Shown here: positions 35,053 through 46,372 of the stretch, one piece after another
Numbering within the stretch: the stretch's first letter is position 1
Layout: each line of letters starts with the position of its first letter
DNA from: Chinchilla lanigera
Taxonomy: Eukaryota; Chordata; Mammalia; Rodentia; Chinchillidae
DNA length: 64,000 bases
Assembly: GCF_000276665.1 (NCBI RefSeq)
Contig: NW_004955466.1
Span: 12,949,794-13,013,793, forward strand
Reading direction: 5' to 3'
Notes under the pieces: generated by a model
Seen by the model: only the letters and a program-made list of their open reading frames with translations
What the model was told of the DNA's origin: nothing
Databases searched by the model: none
Program-made: the position numbers and the translations under genes

Positions 35053-35190
35053 ACACCAGGTCGCCCTGTGTAGTTCAGAGTGCCCTTAGACTTACTATGT
35101 AGCCCAGGCTGACGTTGAACTTAAGGTGATCATCCTGCCTCAGCCTCCAGAATGCTGGGATTATAAATGTGTGCTACCATGCCCAACTGT
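35053..35190 (-). repeat. B1 quasi-dimer SINE
   Basis: 'caccaggtcgccctgtgtagttcagagtgcccttagacttactatgtagcccaggctgacg ... cctcagcctccagaatgctgggattataaatgtgtgctaccatgcc'. The 'tagttcagg ... tagcccagg' doubling is the same quasi-dimeric B1 arm seen at 51060 and 53790. Confidence 0.85.
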
Positions 35191-35201
35191 AGCTTTTTCT
35201 T

Positions 35202-35580
35202 TTTTTTTTATTTGAAAGAGAATAAGAAATAACCCCAATATCAAAATAACAGCACAGACAAAAACAAAACACAAAAATAATAAAAGTGATACAGGGTTTC
35301 AAAACAAAATGATAGGAATTAACAGTGGTTGTTATATTACACATTGTTCTCTTTAAAGAACTTGCTCAGATTACCAGATGTAAAAATTCAGAATTGATCA
35401 AACCATTAAAGAGAATAAAAAATAATATAAAAAAATTAGACACGATACAGAGCTTCACTAAACAAAATGGTAGGATTTGACCAGTGGTGGTTATACTGCA
35501 TATTGTTGTCTTCAAATTAATTTTTCAGATTACCAGATATAAGCATGCAAAATTGGTCAAAACTGTACTGCTCATGTGTA
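35202..35580 (-). mobile_element. Unrecognised retroposon copy (about 380 bp) with internal duplication
   Basis: T-rich left end with a near-repeat of target sequence (tgtagctttttctt at 35188, tatagctctttctt near 35581). The body contains two copies of a roughly 170-bp unit: 'gatacagggtttcaaaacaaaatgataggaattaacagtggttgttatattac' and 'gatacagagcttcactaaacaaaatggtaggatttgaccagtggtggttatactgc', each ending with 'cagattaccagat(g/a)ta'. Related to the insert at 10863. Confidence 0.65.
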
Positions 35581-35594
35581 TTATAGCTCTTTCT

Positions 35595-35880
35595 TGATTG
35601 TAGGAGTAGACAGATACAACCATTTACTCTTTACCTTAGAAAGGGTATCTTGATATCCCCTGACACCACTGGGTCCCTAGAAATTTCATGGAGGTCGGAG
35701 ACCCCTGAATGTTAGTCTGATTTCCACTCCCTGTCATGCTGTTGTTTTACCAATAAATGTAGAGTAGTCGCCACATCCTCCTCATTGCATCCAGTTATCA
35801 TTACGTCATCAGTATAATGGATCAGTGTAATTCCTGTGTAAGGAAAAGGTGATCAGCCCCAATGAACTAAGTTATAACAG
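35595..35880 (-). pseudogene. Decayed endogenous retrovirus pol (RT) fragment
   Basis: Read on the minus strand, one frame gives a short stretch around an RT catalytic box of the YxDD type (Tyr-Thr-Asp-Asp at 35805-35816), followed by V-M-I-T-G. A stop codon in the same frame about 30 codons later, and the small size, show it is non-functional. A retroviral RT core in this motif context is typical of class I-like ERVs; the class assignment is inference. No gag, env or complete pol is seen. It sits directly beside an LTR-like repeat (35891-36110), so it belongs to an internally deleted provirus. Confidence 0.7.
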
Positions 35881-35890
35881 GAGTGGGAGG

Positions 35891-36110
35891 GTGCTGGAAT
35901 CTCCTTCCAGAGGAAGATTAGGGTTAGGGTTAGGATTTCTAGGAGCCTTCTGTCCTGAACAAAGAATTGAATGAAACAAGCATAAATGATGACAAAGTTT
36001 CACATTTATTAAGGGTAGGGAAAAAATGGAAGGCTAGGGAAAAGACAGAGCCCTTACTTGGGCCAAGTAAATGTAGGAAAAGGGAGAAAAGAAGAAATAA
36101 AAGAAAGATA
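35891..36110 (-). repeat. LTR-like direct repeat, right copy
   Basis: It matches 33481-33700 at about 95 percent. The minus strand carries an AATAAA signal (plus strand ttatt at about 36006-36011) followed by a U5-like segment ending in 'ca'. It includes two and a half TTAGGG units at 35918-35935. With the adjacent RT remnant it is read as the LTR end of a degraded ERV. Confidence 0.65.
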
Positions 36111-36714
36111 AAGGTAGCATGGGCATGTTGCTGTCCCTGTCTGCTTCTGGTGGGCTTCACAGGCATTCAGCAACAGACATTTGCCAGTCCAAGTGCTGCA
36201 TACCAGCAGCTTCATGTCTTAATGTTCCTCAGCAGTGAAACCACGTCTGCTGCAGGGGCTGCTGTGGTTGTGGTTATGGTAATCCACTGTCATTCTCCAA
36301 GATCCGTCTGTCTTTTGCACAGGCCCAGCAGGAGAGCTGCTGGGGATTGGTGCAGAGTACCACTGTGCATCTTTCAGAGCCTCGGGGTGATGCGGCAGTC
36401 CCTCTGAGAATGTAGTAGTGCTTTTTGATTTATTATTTTCGCAGGTCGAGGTGTTTTAATGGTTTCCATTTGGCCTTTACCACCATAATATTTTGGAAAT
36501 GTTTAAATTATCTGATTTCATAGGCTCATAGCTAGAGGTGAATTTATCTCGGAATGAATGCTACCTCTGATTCTCACCTATATCTGACTTAGAAGATATT
36601 TAGATAAGACTCTGGACTTGACCTTTGAGTTGATGCTGGATAAAGTTAAGGTTTTCAAAGCTTTTGAGATAGAATGTGTTTTGTATGTGAGAAGGAAATG
36701 AATTTGGGAGATAG
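36111..36714. other. Unassigned sequence
   Basis: Possibly the rest of an LTR (U3) just right of 36110, then unique DNA. No gene recognised. Confidence 0.35.
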
Positions 36715-37046
36715 GGGTTGAATATTATAGTTTTGTGCCCCCCCCCCTTTGTATGCTGAATCCTAATCCCTGAAGTGATGGCCTTAGAAGATGGGGCCTT
36801 TTGGAGGTGGTTAGTTCATGAGGTTCTGCACTTGTGAAAGAGGCCCTGGGTAGTGGCCTTTCCTCTTCTACCTGAAGACCGTACAGGGAGAAGGCACCAC
36901 TCTGTGCACCAGAAAACAGCCCTCCCCAGACGCCAGATCTGACACTTTGATCTTGATTTTCCCAACCTCTGGAACTGTAGAAATGCATTGCTGTTTAAAG
37001 GTGACCTAGTCTAAAGTACCCCGCTGTAGCAGTCTGGACAGACTAA
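36715..37046 (+). mobile_element. ERVL-MaLR LTR (MLT1-like)
   Basis: 'gttgaatattatagttttgtgccccc', 'tgaatcctaatccctgaagtgatggcc', 'cctctggaactgtagaaatgcattgctgttt' and the terminal 'gtagcagtctggacagactaa' match MLT1-type LTRs. A run of 10 C interrupts the 5' part. Confidence 0.85.
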
Positions 37047-37259
37047 ACATTTACTATGAATATTGATAATGGCTCTCTTACTGAGGCCAAAAGTGAATGT
37101 TTGGTGAGGTAACACAGATGAAGTAGAACTCAGGCGTTCCACTTTCACCTTGCCTTTGCTGTGGCCCTGTATCCCCAGCTCTACAAATTTGTTTGACCCC
37201 ATTTCTTCTGTTAGCTAGTGAGGGCTCCTGTGTGCTTAAAGACTGGATTTTTACCATGG

Positions 37260-37500
37260 GATAAAATAGTGTGTGGAGTTTGGCAGCAGAGATTTCAATT
37301 TGAGCCTGACCTTGAGCCAGCTTTGCCACTGCTAGTTTTGATTCTAGGCAGAATTTAATCCAGTTTCCTCTTTTGTAAAATGAATATTATGGTGCCTGCC
37401 TTCCCTGACTATCTAGAGACAGCTTGTGAAGATCAAAGGAAAAATGGTACATGAATCATTTTGCACAGTGCTATAAAATATAAGATCCCTGCTTTTAAAA
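37260..37500 (+). repeat. MIR SINE, nearly complete
   Basis: 'gtgtggagtttggcagcagagatttcaatttgagcctgacc' then 'cagtttcctcttttgtaaaatgaatattatggtgcctgcc ... gtgaagatcaaaggaaaaatggtacatgaa' covers most of the MIR consensus. Confidence 0.88.
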
Positions 37501-39230
37501 GTAGTAGTGAGTTGCCCCCGTATACCTATGGGCTATATTTGTATGCATTGAACTTTCTCGATGTGTCAGGAAACTCAGTCCTCTTGGCGTTGGGGCAACT
37601 AAGAACAGCTGACTGCAAGGAGTCTAATATAACATATGCTGAAAACTTACAAGTTGCCCAGTGATAATTTTTCTTCTACATTTGAGGGGTCAACTTGGTA
37701 CTTCCTTTCATTTTCAAATAGTTTGGGAGTGGCGCTCAGAGTATATTTCACTGCAGAGCATTTTTCACTGCAGTACATTTGGTAGCGTGTCCCCTGGGGC
37801 TCCTGGCTTGGTGGAGCATATGGTACCTATGTCCTTGATGCACTGCTGTCCATGCTGATATGGTTGGTTCTTCTGTAAGAGTACAGGGAAGGCACTAAAA
37901 GTAGCCCCTTTGGGGTTTTTATTTTAGCTGATATACTGTATTGTTTTGGTTGCAAACAAGAGAAACCAAATTTAAGCAAAACAACAAAATACCCAGGAGA
38001 ATATGGGGTCACTTTTGTAGGTGTGCAGGAAGGCGGGAAGCTGATGTGGCTGTGGGGACTTGGGGCTAGTGGGGGTGCAGGGAGGAGAAGTCTACTTGGT
38101 CCATGTTAATAAGTCTGTGCTCAGCATCAGCTCATTTTTGGTAGGATCAGGGGAAGCATGACCGTGACTCCAAGAAAAATCAGAATTCTGGGCATGCATA
38201 ATCAATGTATTTCAGCAGGACTCCCAAGTTCTCTGAAGCTAGAGAAGTAATTTAACTTGCTTTTCCACTAGCATGAGTGAAACCTCTGTTCCTTTTTTGC
38301 TAATAGCAGAGTAATAAAAGTTGAGAAAGATCAAAAAAGGAAAGGTCATCATTGGATTGGGAGATATTTGTCCTGAAAATACAATATGAGAACTCTTTCC
38401 ATAGAATCTGGGAATGGGCCAGGGTGCTCAAGGTCATCTCTGTATCATTTTAACAGATAGTGGGTGGCAGTGTAGGCTGACACTTCCCAGTTGTCCCCAG
38501 AGCTGCACAAAGTTTCTACCTGGCCATGTCTTGGATTGTGTTCATGCCAGTCTTTCCCCTTGCTCTACCCTAATTAATATGTCTAGCATAGCTGTGTAGA
38601 ATTTCCAGTAAAACGACTAACTGCTGTTCTGAATTAAAATGTTACTTTCTCCCGGTTGAAACTAACATATAGTTATACCTTTAAAGTACTTGTCTTATGT
38701 TGTAATTTTAGCTTCTGATTTGGTCTGTAGACTCCTTTACAAATTCTAGTGGTGCCCAGCAATGGGCTTATATTTGGGCAGAAAGGGTGCTGTGTACCTT
38801 TGCATCTCCTTCGTTCTGTTCCTTATCACACTTTCAGGGAAGAGGAGGGAAATTGTCTCTCTCCACATTACAGGACAGCTAAGTAGGTCACTCTCTTGTT
38901 GTCTTGCCCAGTTTAACTGGGAGATTGTGAGGTGCTAGTGTGAAGTCTGGAAGGATTTATTTGCTCTAGGCCAGGTCTTAGGAGTGGGATTTGCAAGTGT
39001 AATTATTCCTAACACCCCACATTCCTGTAGAGTTTATCCTGCACTGTATGAAGTATGCAGAAAAATGGGAGGGTTTGCCTGTTGGCCTGGAGTTTTCCAG
39101 GTCTTATCCTGATTATCTGTTGTGCCTGTCCTGCTTTTCCCCAGTGTCCCAGACCAGATCTGGTGCTCCTGAGCATAATTAGAAGCTGTTCACATCACAG
39201 GCTCTTCTAAACTTAGCTTCTTTTTTGTTT
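37501..39230. other. Unique intronic sequence
   Basis: No repeat family or exon recognised. Confidence 0.4.
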
Positions 39231-39231
39231 C

Positions 39232-39353
39232 TTTGTTTTGTGTTTTGAGACAGGGTCCTGCGGTGTCTTTCAGGTTGGCCTCCAACTGAGGTGATCCTCC
39301 TACCTCTACATCCCCAGTGCTGGGATTATGGTCCTGCTTTATCATGCCTGGTT
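39232..39353 (-). repeat. B1 SINE
   Basis: 'tgttttgagacagggtcctgcggtgtctttcaggttggcctcc ... ccccagtgctgggattatgg' is reversed B1. Confidence 0.88.
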
Positions 39354-40083
39354 CTTCTAAAGCTGACTCTTCATGAGGGGAGGCATGCGTGGTAGGGGTT
39401 GTGTTTATGTTAGTGCTGGGTGCACAGTGAATGTGTTCATGTGTGTTTGGGTTCGACAGTATGCTCAGGACTAATGAATGGATAGAGAAATGGGTGGCAT
39501 TTGTTCCAAAAGCTGGCAGTCACAGTAGAATTCTGTGACTGATATACCCACTGCACACCGTTGTTACCACCATCTTGTCTCTTCTTCACACTCTTGTGGT
39601 TGAGATGGAACTGTTTTCTCATCCTTTGGCACCAAATTTTTTCTTTCTTGTACTGCTACTGTAGCTGTAAGATTTTAAATAGTGGGGAGAAGAGTACAGT
39701 TGTCTTTGCTACCTGCCCCTGGGGGAAAGGGGTCCCTACAGTGAGTCTGCTTAGAGCATAGAACTTAGTCACTAACAGATACCTCTTAAAGCATTTTAGA
39801 AGAAGTGCTGGAATTATAACATGTTTCACCTCACATGTTGGTTGTTCATACCACTTTTTTCTTAAATCTTTAAATGGAATGGGAAAAATATACCCTAGGC
39901 AGCAATAATGAAATCTTCTAAGTTCCTAGCATAATAGGAAAGTGTAATTACAATATCAACATTCTGTCATCGTCTGTTCATCTTTCTTTATGGAAAAAAA
40001 TTATGTTGGTTTTCACTGACAAAATTCCAAGAATCTAATGGTTTCCTATGACATAACTTAGACATTAAGATGTTTTACCTAGA
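39354..40083. other. Unique intronic sequence
   Basis: Nothing recognised. Confidence 0.35.
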
Positions 40084-40240
40084 GGCTGGGTATTATGGCA
40101 CACACCTGTAGGCTGAGGCAGGAGGATCAAAGGTTGCTGAGAGTTCAAGGCCAGACTGGGCTACAAAGTGAGTTCAAGGCCAGCTTGAACTGCATAGTAA
40201 AACCCTGTCTCAAAAAGACCAAAAAAGAAAATAAAAGATG
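40084..40240 (+). repeat. B1 quasi-dimer SINE
   Basis: 'ggctgggtattatggcacacacctgtaggctgaggcaggaggatc' then doubled 'gttcaaggccagactgggctacaaagtgagttcaaggccagcttgaactgcatag' and '...ctgtctcaaaaag'. This is the sense orientation of the quasi-dimer type. Confidence 0.9.
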
Positions 40241-43030
40241 TTTTACCTGAAAGTAATATCAGGGTCTCATAAAATTTAAATGATACCTTTGTCCAGTTTT
40301 GTGTCCCTCTCCCCAGACTTACAAGAGCAAACTAAAGGAAAGGGAAATTGTATTTTACCGTTCATTGGAATGGTTCAGAGCATCATTTGGCCTCAAATGA
40401 AATCTGGAAATTCACTTAGCTCAGTTTTGTCTTCCCACACATTTTGAATGAATGCTCAAATAAAAATACCTCAGGAGAAGCAGAAGGGCTATTTTTAGGC
40501 TGCACTCCTATTTTGGGTTTCATTGCTCAGAATTTTTTTGCCCCAGGCCCAGGGTCATATTTGTGTAGGTTCTTGATGGGTTTTCCTCATTCTTCCCTTT
40601 ACCAGAACCACCTGGAACCCAGCACACTCCCTACAAGTCAGTTCATAATCTGAATAAATCATCTGTTCTCCTTGCCTACTTCTTCCCGATTCCCCCGGGG
40701 CCAAGTGTTAGAGATCAAAAGGTTACTTTGTTTTGAACTTAACTCTGGTTTCAGTAATTTATTTCTCCTGGTTACTAGTGGCAGTCCATTTGTAGTGAAT
40801 ACTTGCTTTCCATTTTTTTCTCCAGAGTTAAAAAACACCCTCAGTTTTTCATTGATTTTTTTTTTTTAAAAAGATTATGTTTAGAAAATATGAAAGTAGT
40901 AGTCTAATAGATTCTTTTCTTTTGAGGATTTAACTACCAATATTTGTGGCTCCAATCAGCCAGCAATTAATTGAAAAAAAGAAGTGTCAGAATACAAACT
41001 TGCAACAAATGTGTAGACCCAAGCTTTACTTTACAGTTCATGAGTGGAGCAGCTCCCATTCTGCCCTGGAGAATGATAGTTCCACTGGGCAGCAGCAGAA
41101 CAGAGGGGTTTATAAGATGGAGTAAGGAACCAGAACAATAGAAAATAGACTGACATCGTAATTGACATCAGGCTCCTTTTCTGGAAGGGTTAAAGCGGAG
41201 ACTTCCTTGTTGTACTGACTCAGGTATACTTTCCTATTTTCAGGAAAAACTGGTCTTCTGGGAGATCGCTCTGCTTCCTTAGAGGTTCAGTTTGACTGTG
41301 TGGGAACTGGCATGAGCAACTCCATTTGGTTTGTCTGGTCTGTTGGGGCCAGGGCAGGAGCTCAGTTGAGGCAGTGTTTTAACATTGTTTAAAGGACACA
41401 CGGACTGGGCTGGCCCTAAAGATTCCTCTCAGGGTGTTTCAGTGTATGCCTTTTGCCCAGCTGGACACATCAGTGAGTAAAAGTTACTAAAGCCACTCCT
41501 GGTCCTTAATGAGCAGATAATGCTTTTTTGCAGTTTGTTTTCCCTTCCATTTGGAGGAGATCCGCCTGAAGCCAGAGTGTGTGTTAGCTTTTGACTTTGG
41601 CAAGTTGTTTCTCTGTGGCCCTGAGCTCTTCATCATGTTAGCTAGCCTCTGATCGTAGGTGTCACCCTGCATAATGCAGCATTGTCTGTTTACTAATTTG
41701 TCTTCATGGCATAGTGATATCTTTAAAAGCTTATAATACCCTTGATTTAGAAACTTGCTTCGCGTGGCCCTTAAAAGAGGGGTTAGGATAAGTCCAAGAA
41801 TAAAAAATATGCAAAGTATATTAAAGAAGGAGCCACATTTGCTTGTAATCTTTCCTGACCTTTTCTCTATTTATTCTCCTCTCATTCTGGAAGTCAGTCC
41901 CGTGGAAAGATTTCTCCATTCCTTTGTCTACTGAGAGATGCTCAACAGTGCGTTTCCGAGTTCTAAAAACCCAGTGAGAAGAAACTGGTTGTGTAAGACC
42001 TGCCCAGTTATGAGTCTTGGTTGGAACTAAGCTGAAGGGGTTGAGCCTCACCTACAGATCAGTTTCTGCTCCTCGCCAGCCCCTAGAGCCCTTCTGTGAT
42101 GCCTGGCTCTGGCCAGTGGCTTCCTAGCTGACCAGCAGCCATGCTGTTTTTCTGCCTATAAATAGCAGTTCATTGGGTTTATATGAGTGCAAAATAAGTT
42201 TTTCTCCACCACCACCCATTTTAATAGTAGAGTGTTTGAAGTAATGGAACAATGATAAGACCAAATGAATTTAAGGCGCTTTAACCCACCAGCACGAACT
42301 GCCTTGTTTTTACATTTGAGGGCCACTATCAACCCTCCTTCCTTTGCAGCTGGAAATTCATCTGTGATGGGGTGAAGCAAACCACATGACAGATCTATTA
42401 TTTCATGACCCCTTCATTAAAAAGGAGGAATTGGGTAGACATCTTACTGTAGCCTGACCCTGAGTCCCCTCAGGTGACCACAGAAAAGCTGAATTCCTGG
42501 TGGCCTTTGTCATCTGGACATCTGACAGGGACAGCACAGAACAGTGTGACTGGTGGAACAAACAGTGCCGCTTAATGGCCTTCTCACAGGGGACCCCCCG
42601 CCCAGGAGGCGGTGGAGCGTGTGCCACACTATAGCACCAGTCCTCTTTCTGGGCCTGGGTTTTTTCTATCCAAGCAAATTGAACACTTAAAAAAAAATCA
42701 AACAGGCATTAATTAAATTCACTGGCAACTTATAAGTTATGTGAATTTAAGAAGCATTATTCTAACCCACATGAGATTCCTTCCATCATCTTTGCTGTCA
42801 GAATTACGTTTTCTTTGTTGAGCAACTATACACTTGCTGTCAGCATATCCTTTGTGAGCTAAAATGATATAGAGGTTTTATCAGGCCAAATTCAGAGGTT
42901 TCTGGTGCGCAGGTGATATAACCGAGCAGGCCAAGGTCAGCGCTCTGCCCCAAATGTAACTAAACACGTGAGGATTTCCACTCCCTCGTGTCTCCCATTT
43001 TTCTTCAAATAGGTGGCACATTTGTCTTGT
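40241..43030. other. Unique/unassigned intronic sequence
   Basis: 41020-41370 has an LTR-like feel (gggtttataagatggagtaagg, gttgtactgactcagg) but I cannot assign it. 42660-42860 is AT-rich and repeat-free. No exon recognised. Confidence 0.35.
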
Positions 43031-43160
43031 ATTTCTCACATAGAAATTAATATTTTATGTGAAAAAAATTGTAATTATATACATTTATGGGCATGGATCC
43101 AATGTGGAATAATTAAATGAAGATAATTAACACATGGCACACCAGCTTATATAGTCCTTT
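43030..43160. repeat. Old L1 3' end-like fragment
   Basis: 'gtaattatatacatttatgggc...aatgtggaataattaaatgaagataattaacacatgg' resembles the ancient L1 terminal motif. Confidence 0.55.
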
Positions 43161-43162
43161 GT

Positions 43163-43238
43163 GATGCCAGAGATTGACCCCAGGGCCTCACGTAAGTCTA
43201 AGCATGAGTTCTCCCCCTGAGCTATATATCAACCTCCA
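43163..43238 (-). repeat. Diverged ID-like SINE
   Basis: 'gatgccagagattgaccccagggcctcacgtaagtctaagcatgag...cccctgagctatat' is a reversed, diverged tRNA-derived head. Confidence 0.7.
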
Positions 43239-43499
43239 CTTCTGTTATGAACACATGCTTTACTTTTAATTCTCATAAATAGAAAAGCAAAGTGCAAGCA
43301 AAAATGATGGAAAAAAGCGCATGACCTCTAGCGCTGACGTTGAGAATAGTAGGGCTCGAGGGAACCGTGGGGTACTGAGCACCATATTGTTGCTGGTAGG
43401 GAATGAAAGTCCTGTGTTCCTGGAGTACCCAGCCATCTGGTGATTAATAAAGCCACATTTAAAAACAGCTTTATTCTTGTTTTACAGGAGACTGGTCTG

Positions 43500-43640
43500 C
43501 TGGCTTGGAGTGTGGCTAACCAGCCGGGGCTCACATGTATGAGCTGTGCAACCTTGAGCAATATACTTCATCTATGAGATTCAGCTTCTTGCTATAAAGT
43601 AGTGTCAGTAAGAAAAAGCAGATCATAGGCTTGGACCAGA
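43500..43640 (+). repeat. MIR fragment
   Basis: 'atgagctgtgcaaccttgagcaatatacttcatctatgag' matches the MIR core. Confidence 0.65.
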
Positions 43641-43744
43641 ATTTAAAGTAGCCCATTAGAACTCAATACGTGCCCTACAGGACATCCTGCGCTGTTACTG
43701 TTGTGTCAGTTAACACTGTGTGGTCTAAGAAGGTGTGTTGCTGG

Positions 43745-43845
43745 ACCGTGCAGTGGACTGAATGTGTGTTGAAACCTGGGTCCCAGAGTGACAGTATTTG
43801 AAGGTGGGCCCCTGGCAGGTGATTTAATGACGATTCACTGAGATG
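43745..43845 (+). mobile_element. MLT1-like LTR fragment
   Basis: 'ggactgaatgtgtgttgaaacctgggtcccagagtgacagtatttgaaggtgggccc' is the 5' part of a MaLR LTR. Confidence 0.65.
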
Positions 43846-43864
43846 AAACAGTAAAGTGGTAGGC

Positions 43865-44000
43865 ACATTTGCTAAATATACTGCTTACTGATCACTTAGC
43901 AGACTGTCTTCAGCCTGAGGGTTAGTACTGTTTTATCTCCACTTTATAGGGGAGGAAACTGGTTCTCTTGGGAAGCTGTGCATTGGATTTCTGCAGCAGT
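43865..44000 (-). repeat. MIR fragment
   Basis: 'gtactgttttatctccactttataggggaggaaactgg' is reversed MIR. Confidence 0.75.
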
Positions 44001-44879
44001 GTTGTTGCTGAGCGCTTTGCATTTCAGCATAGTTTTCAACATTGTCTTTCTTCGCCTGTGAATCTGGTTATAAGCCCATACCTGCCACCAGGCATTGTTC
44101 ACCATTAGGGTGGCTTGTTCTGCAGACCCAGGTGGTGTTCAGTGTAATGAAAGCCCCTTCCTAAATTTGACTGTTGACCAAGAGTCTTGGTTTTTTTCAG
44201 AGCACTTCTGACTTGACTTTTCTTCAGAACACCCTTGACTTCGTTTATTCTTGATTCTAAAAATAGAAAGTTGTCTTTTGAGATTTATAAACCTTCTAAA
44301 AAGAGTATTAACAAAGGAGGTTTGATGGCTAGTCACCAACATGTTGAAATGCTTTACCTTGAAACAGTTCTCCATTTACTTTGACATGGCAGCTGAGCCC
44401 TGGGGTGCCACTGTAGGTTTCAGAGGATCCTGTCTTTCATCCCAACCAGCTGGCTGCTTTGAAAGTTTGGTGGAATGTGTGCACAGCAGGGGCCCAGAGG
44501 TGGAGCTGAGACAGACTTCACTGAGTGAAAAGCCTAGCAGACCTAGGAAAATAGCCTTAATTATGCTTGATAACAGGAAATTCTCTTTCTTTTTCTAAAA
44601 AAATCATTTTAAATGGTCACTTTATATCTTTGCATTGAGAAAGGAACTCACTTTTTTAGCGAGTAGGAGAGGAGTTACTACCTCTTTACCAGAAAGTGTC
44701 TCTAACAGAGTGTTCCCTCTTGAGCTGGTGGGCATTTGAAACTTCAGGTACTTTTCAGCAGGTCAGAAGGAGGAAGTTGTAGCAGAATGTTAGTTTTCCA
44801 TTTGGTACTGGTCTTTTAATAACCAAGGACTAGCTCATTCCTTATCACATATGGTCTGGCTCTTGCCAGTGCCTCAGAC
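44001..44879. other. Unique intronic sequence
   Basis: No family recognised. The minus-strand open frame 44139-44375 and plus-strand frame 44341-44598 show no domain. Confidence 0.35.
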
Positions 44880-45305
44880 CTTGCCTTGCTCCTCTTTCCT
44901 TCATTCTCCATACTTCAGGTACATTTGCTGCTTTCGTTTGAAGCATGCCTAGCATTTTCCTCCCCTCAAGCCTTTGCTCTCTGGCTGGAACAATCTGTCT
45001 TTAGATTTTTGCACGGCTAGCTTCTCTTCATCCCCAAACCATTTCCACTGGCATCTTCCCAGATGTTGTCTTCATTATGACTTGGCGTCTTCTAAGGGAT
45101 CACTACCCCTCCATAATCCCTGACCCCTCTCTCTAACTATCTTGCCCTATTAGAAATTAAAGTCATTCTGCTTGTCTGTGTCCTTTTACTACACTATGAC
45201 CTCTGTGATAAAGGGACTTCAACTTGTCTGGTTCATTGTGAGCACCAGTTAGAATGGTACCCAAAGTTGTTCAATATATGCCTTTTCAATGTGTGGATGA
45301 ATTTA
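44880..45305 (+). repeat. L2 LINE 3' end
   Basis: 'tttgctctctggctggaacaatctg', 'gatttttgcacggctagcttctcttcatc', 'ctatgacctctgtgataaagggacttcaacttgtctggttcattg', 'gttcaatatatgcc' follow the L2 terminal consensus in order. Confidence 0.85.
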
Positions 45306-45362
45306 TTTATGAGTGGTTTTGAAACTTCCTTAGTCTTCTCTTGTTTTATAAACTTAGTGTAG

Positions 45363-45469
45363 GGCTGGGGATTTAGCTCAGTGACAAGGTACCTGCCTGA
45401 CAAGCACAAGGTCGTTAGTTCGATTCCCGGTACCAGAGAAAAACCAAAAAAAAAAAAAAAACAAAAAAA
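45363..45469 (+). repeat. ID SINE, young
   Basis: 'gggctggggatttagctcagtgacaaggtacctgcctgacaagc...gttcgattcccggtaccagagaaaaacc' plus an A-rich tail. A perfect 15-bp TSD ataaacttagtgtag occurs at 45348-45362 and 45470-45484. Pol III boxes A and B are preserved. Confidence 0.96.
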
Positions 45470-45593
45470 ATAAACTTAGTGTAGAGCCAGGATCTACAGA
45501 CTTTTTCTGTAAGCCACCAACTAGTACATGTTTTAGGCACTGGGCCAAAAGATCCCTGTGGCAACTACTGAGCAAGAAGCTATAGACTATTGT

Positions 45594-46372
45594 AGTCAGG
45601 GTTTACAAGGGGAACAATACTGTACACATAATTTATAGAATTATTTTATAGTAGTCACCCAAAGAATCATATACAATGAGAGTACAGGAAATCTGTATAC
45701 ACACTAAAGACCACAGAATCCAGGTGAGGGCCTGGATCCCACGGAAATGTCCTGCATGAATCCAGCTGAAGACCTAGAGCCTGTGACAGTGCCCTCCATG
45801 AGTCTAGTTGGAGGCCAGGAGCCCACAGAATGTCTCACGCAGTCCTGTTTCACAGATCTGTGCTGGGAAGGCCCAAAGGTCATGGGTGGAAGCTAGGAAG
45901 TCTGTGCCAGCAGGATGAAAGATCTGGGCTAGCAGGCTGAGGGATCTGCACTGGAGCCAGGAAGCAACGCTCAAAGTAAGAACCAGAGCTCCCCTGAAAG
46001 GTACCACAGCCATTCTTAGTGACAGTGAAGTCTTGAGCTTCTCCAACAATGAGAATAGCCGAGTCTATATCAGGAAAGTCAGCACTACAGCCTTCTCCAG
46101 GAGGTTGAACAAGTGCACCATCAGGACCAGAGCTCCCCCAAAGTAAACTGTAGCCATTCTCAGTAACAACAAGGTCCTGAGCTCCTCCAAGGATGAGAAC
46201 AGTTGAGTTAATCAGGAAAGCCAGCATCATGGGCCCCTCCAGGAGGACCAACAGCTCTCTAACAGCATCTCTTCTTCTCCAATTCTTTTTATGTTGCCAA
46301 CAACCCTCAGGTGGGCCTCCCATCCCCAGCACAATGCTGATTCAGTTCAGCTAGGTGTTACAAGTTGACCAC
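45594..46372. repeat. Long interspersed-repeat-like element, unassigned
   Basis: It starts 'tagtcagggtttacaagggg', similar to the repeat start at 34121, and ends near 'aggtgttacaagttgaccacca'. It contains internally repeated phrases (aatgagaatag...gagtctatatcaggaaagtcagca / gatgagaacag...gagttaatcaggaaagccagca). The overlapping minus-strand open frames of 81 and 150 codons here reflect these internal repeats and match no known domain. Confidence 0.5.

Noticed and set aside
34574..35056. Lys/Glu-rich and Leu-rich open frames
   Set aside because: Translation of the polypurine/polypyrimidine simple repeat; no unique sequence.
35918..35935. Interstitial telomeric repeat (TTAGGG)
   Set aside because: Only about two and a half units, and the homologous repeat at 33481 has a diverged version, so it is part of the LTR-like repeat and not a telomere fusion.
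33557..36407. Two similar small proteins beginning MNET(N/S)INDDKVSH
   Set aside because: They arise from the 220-bp LTR-like direct repeats on the strand opposite to the presumed retroviral sense.
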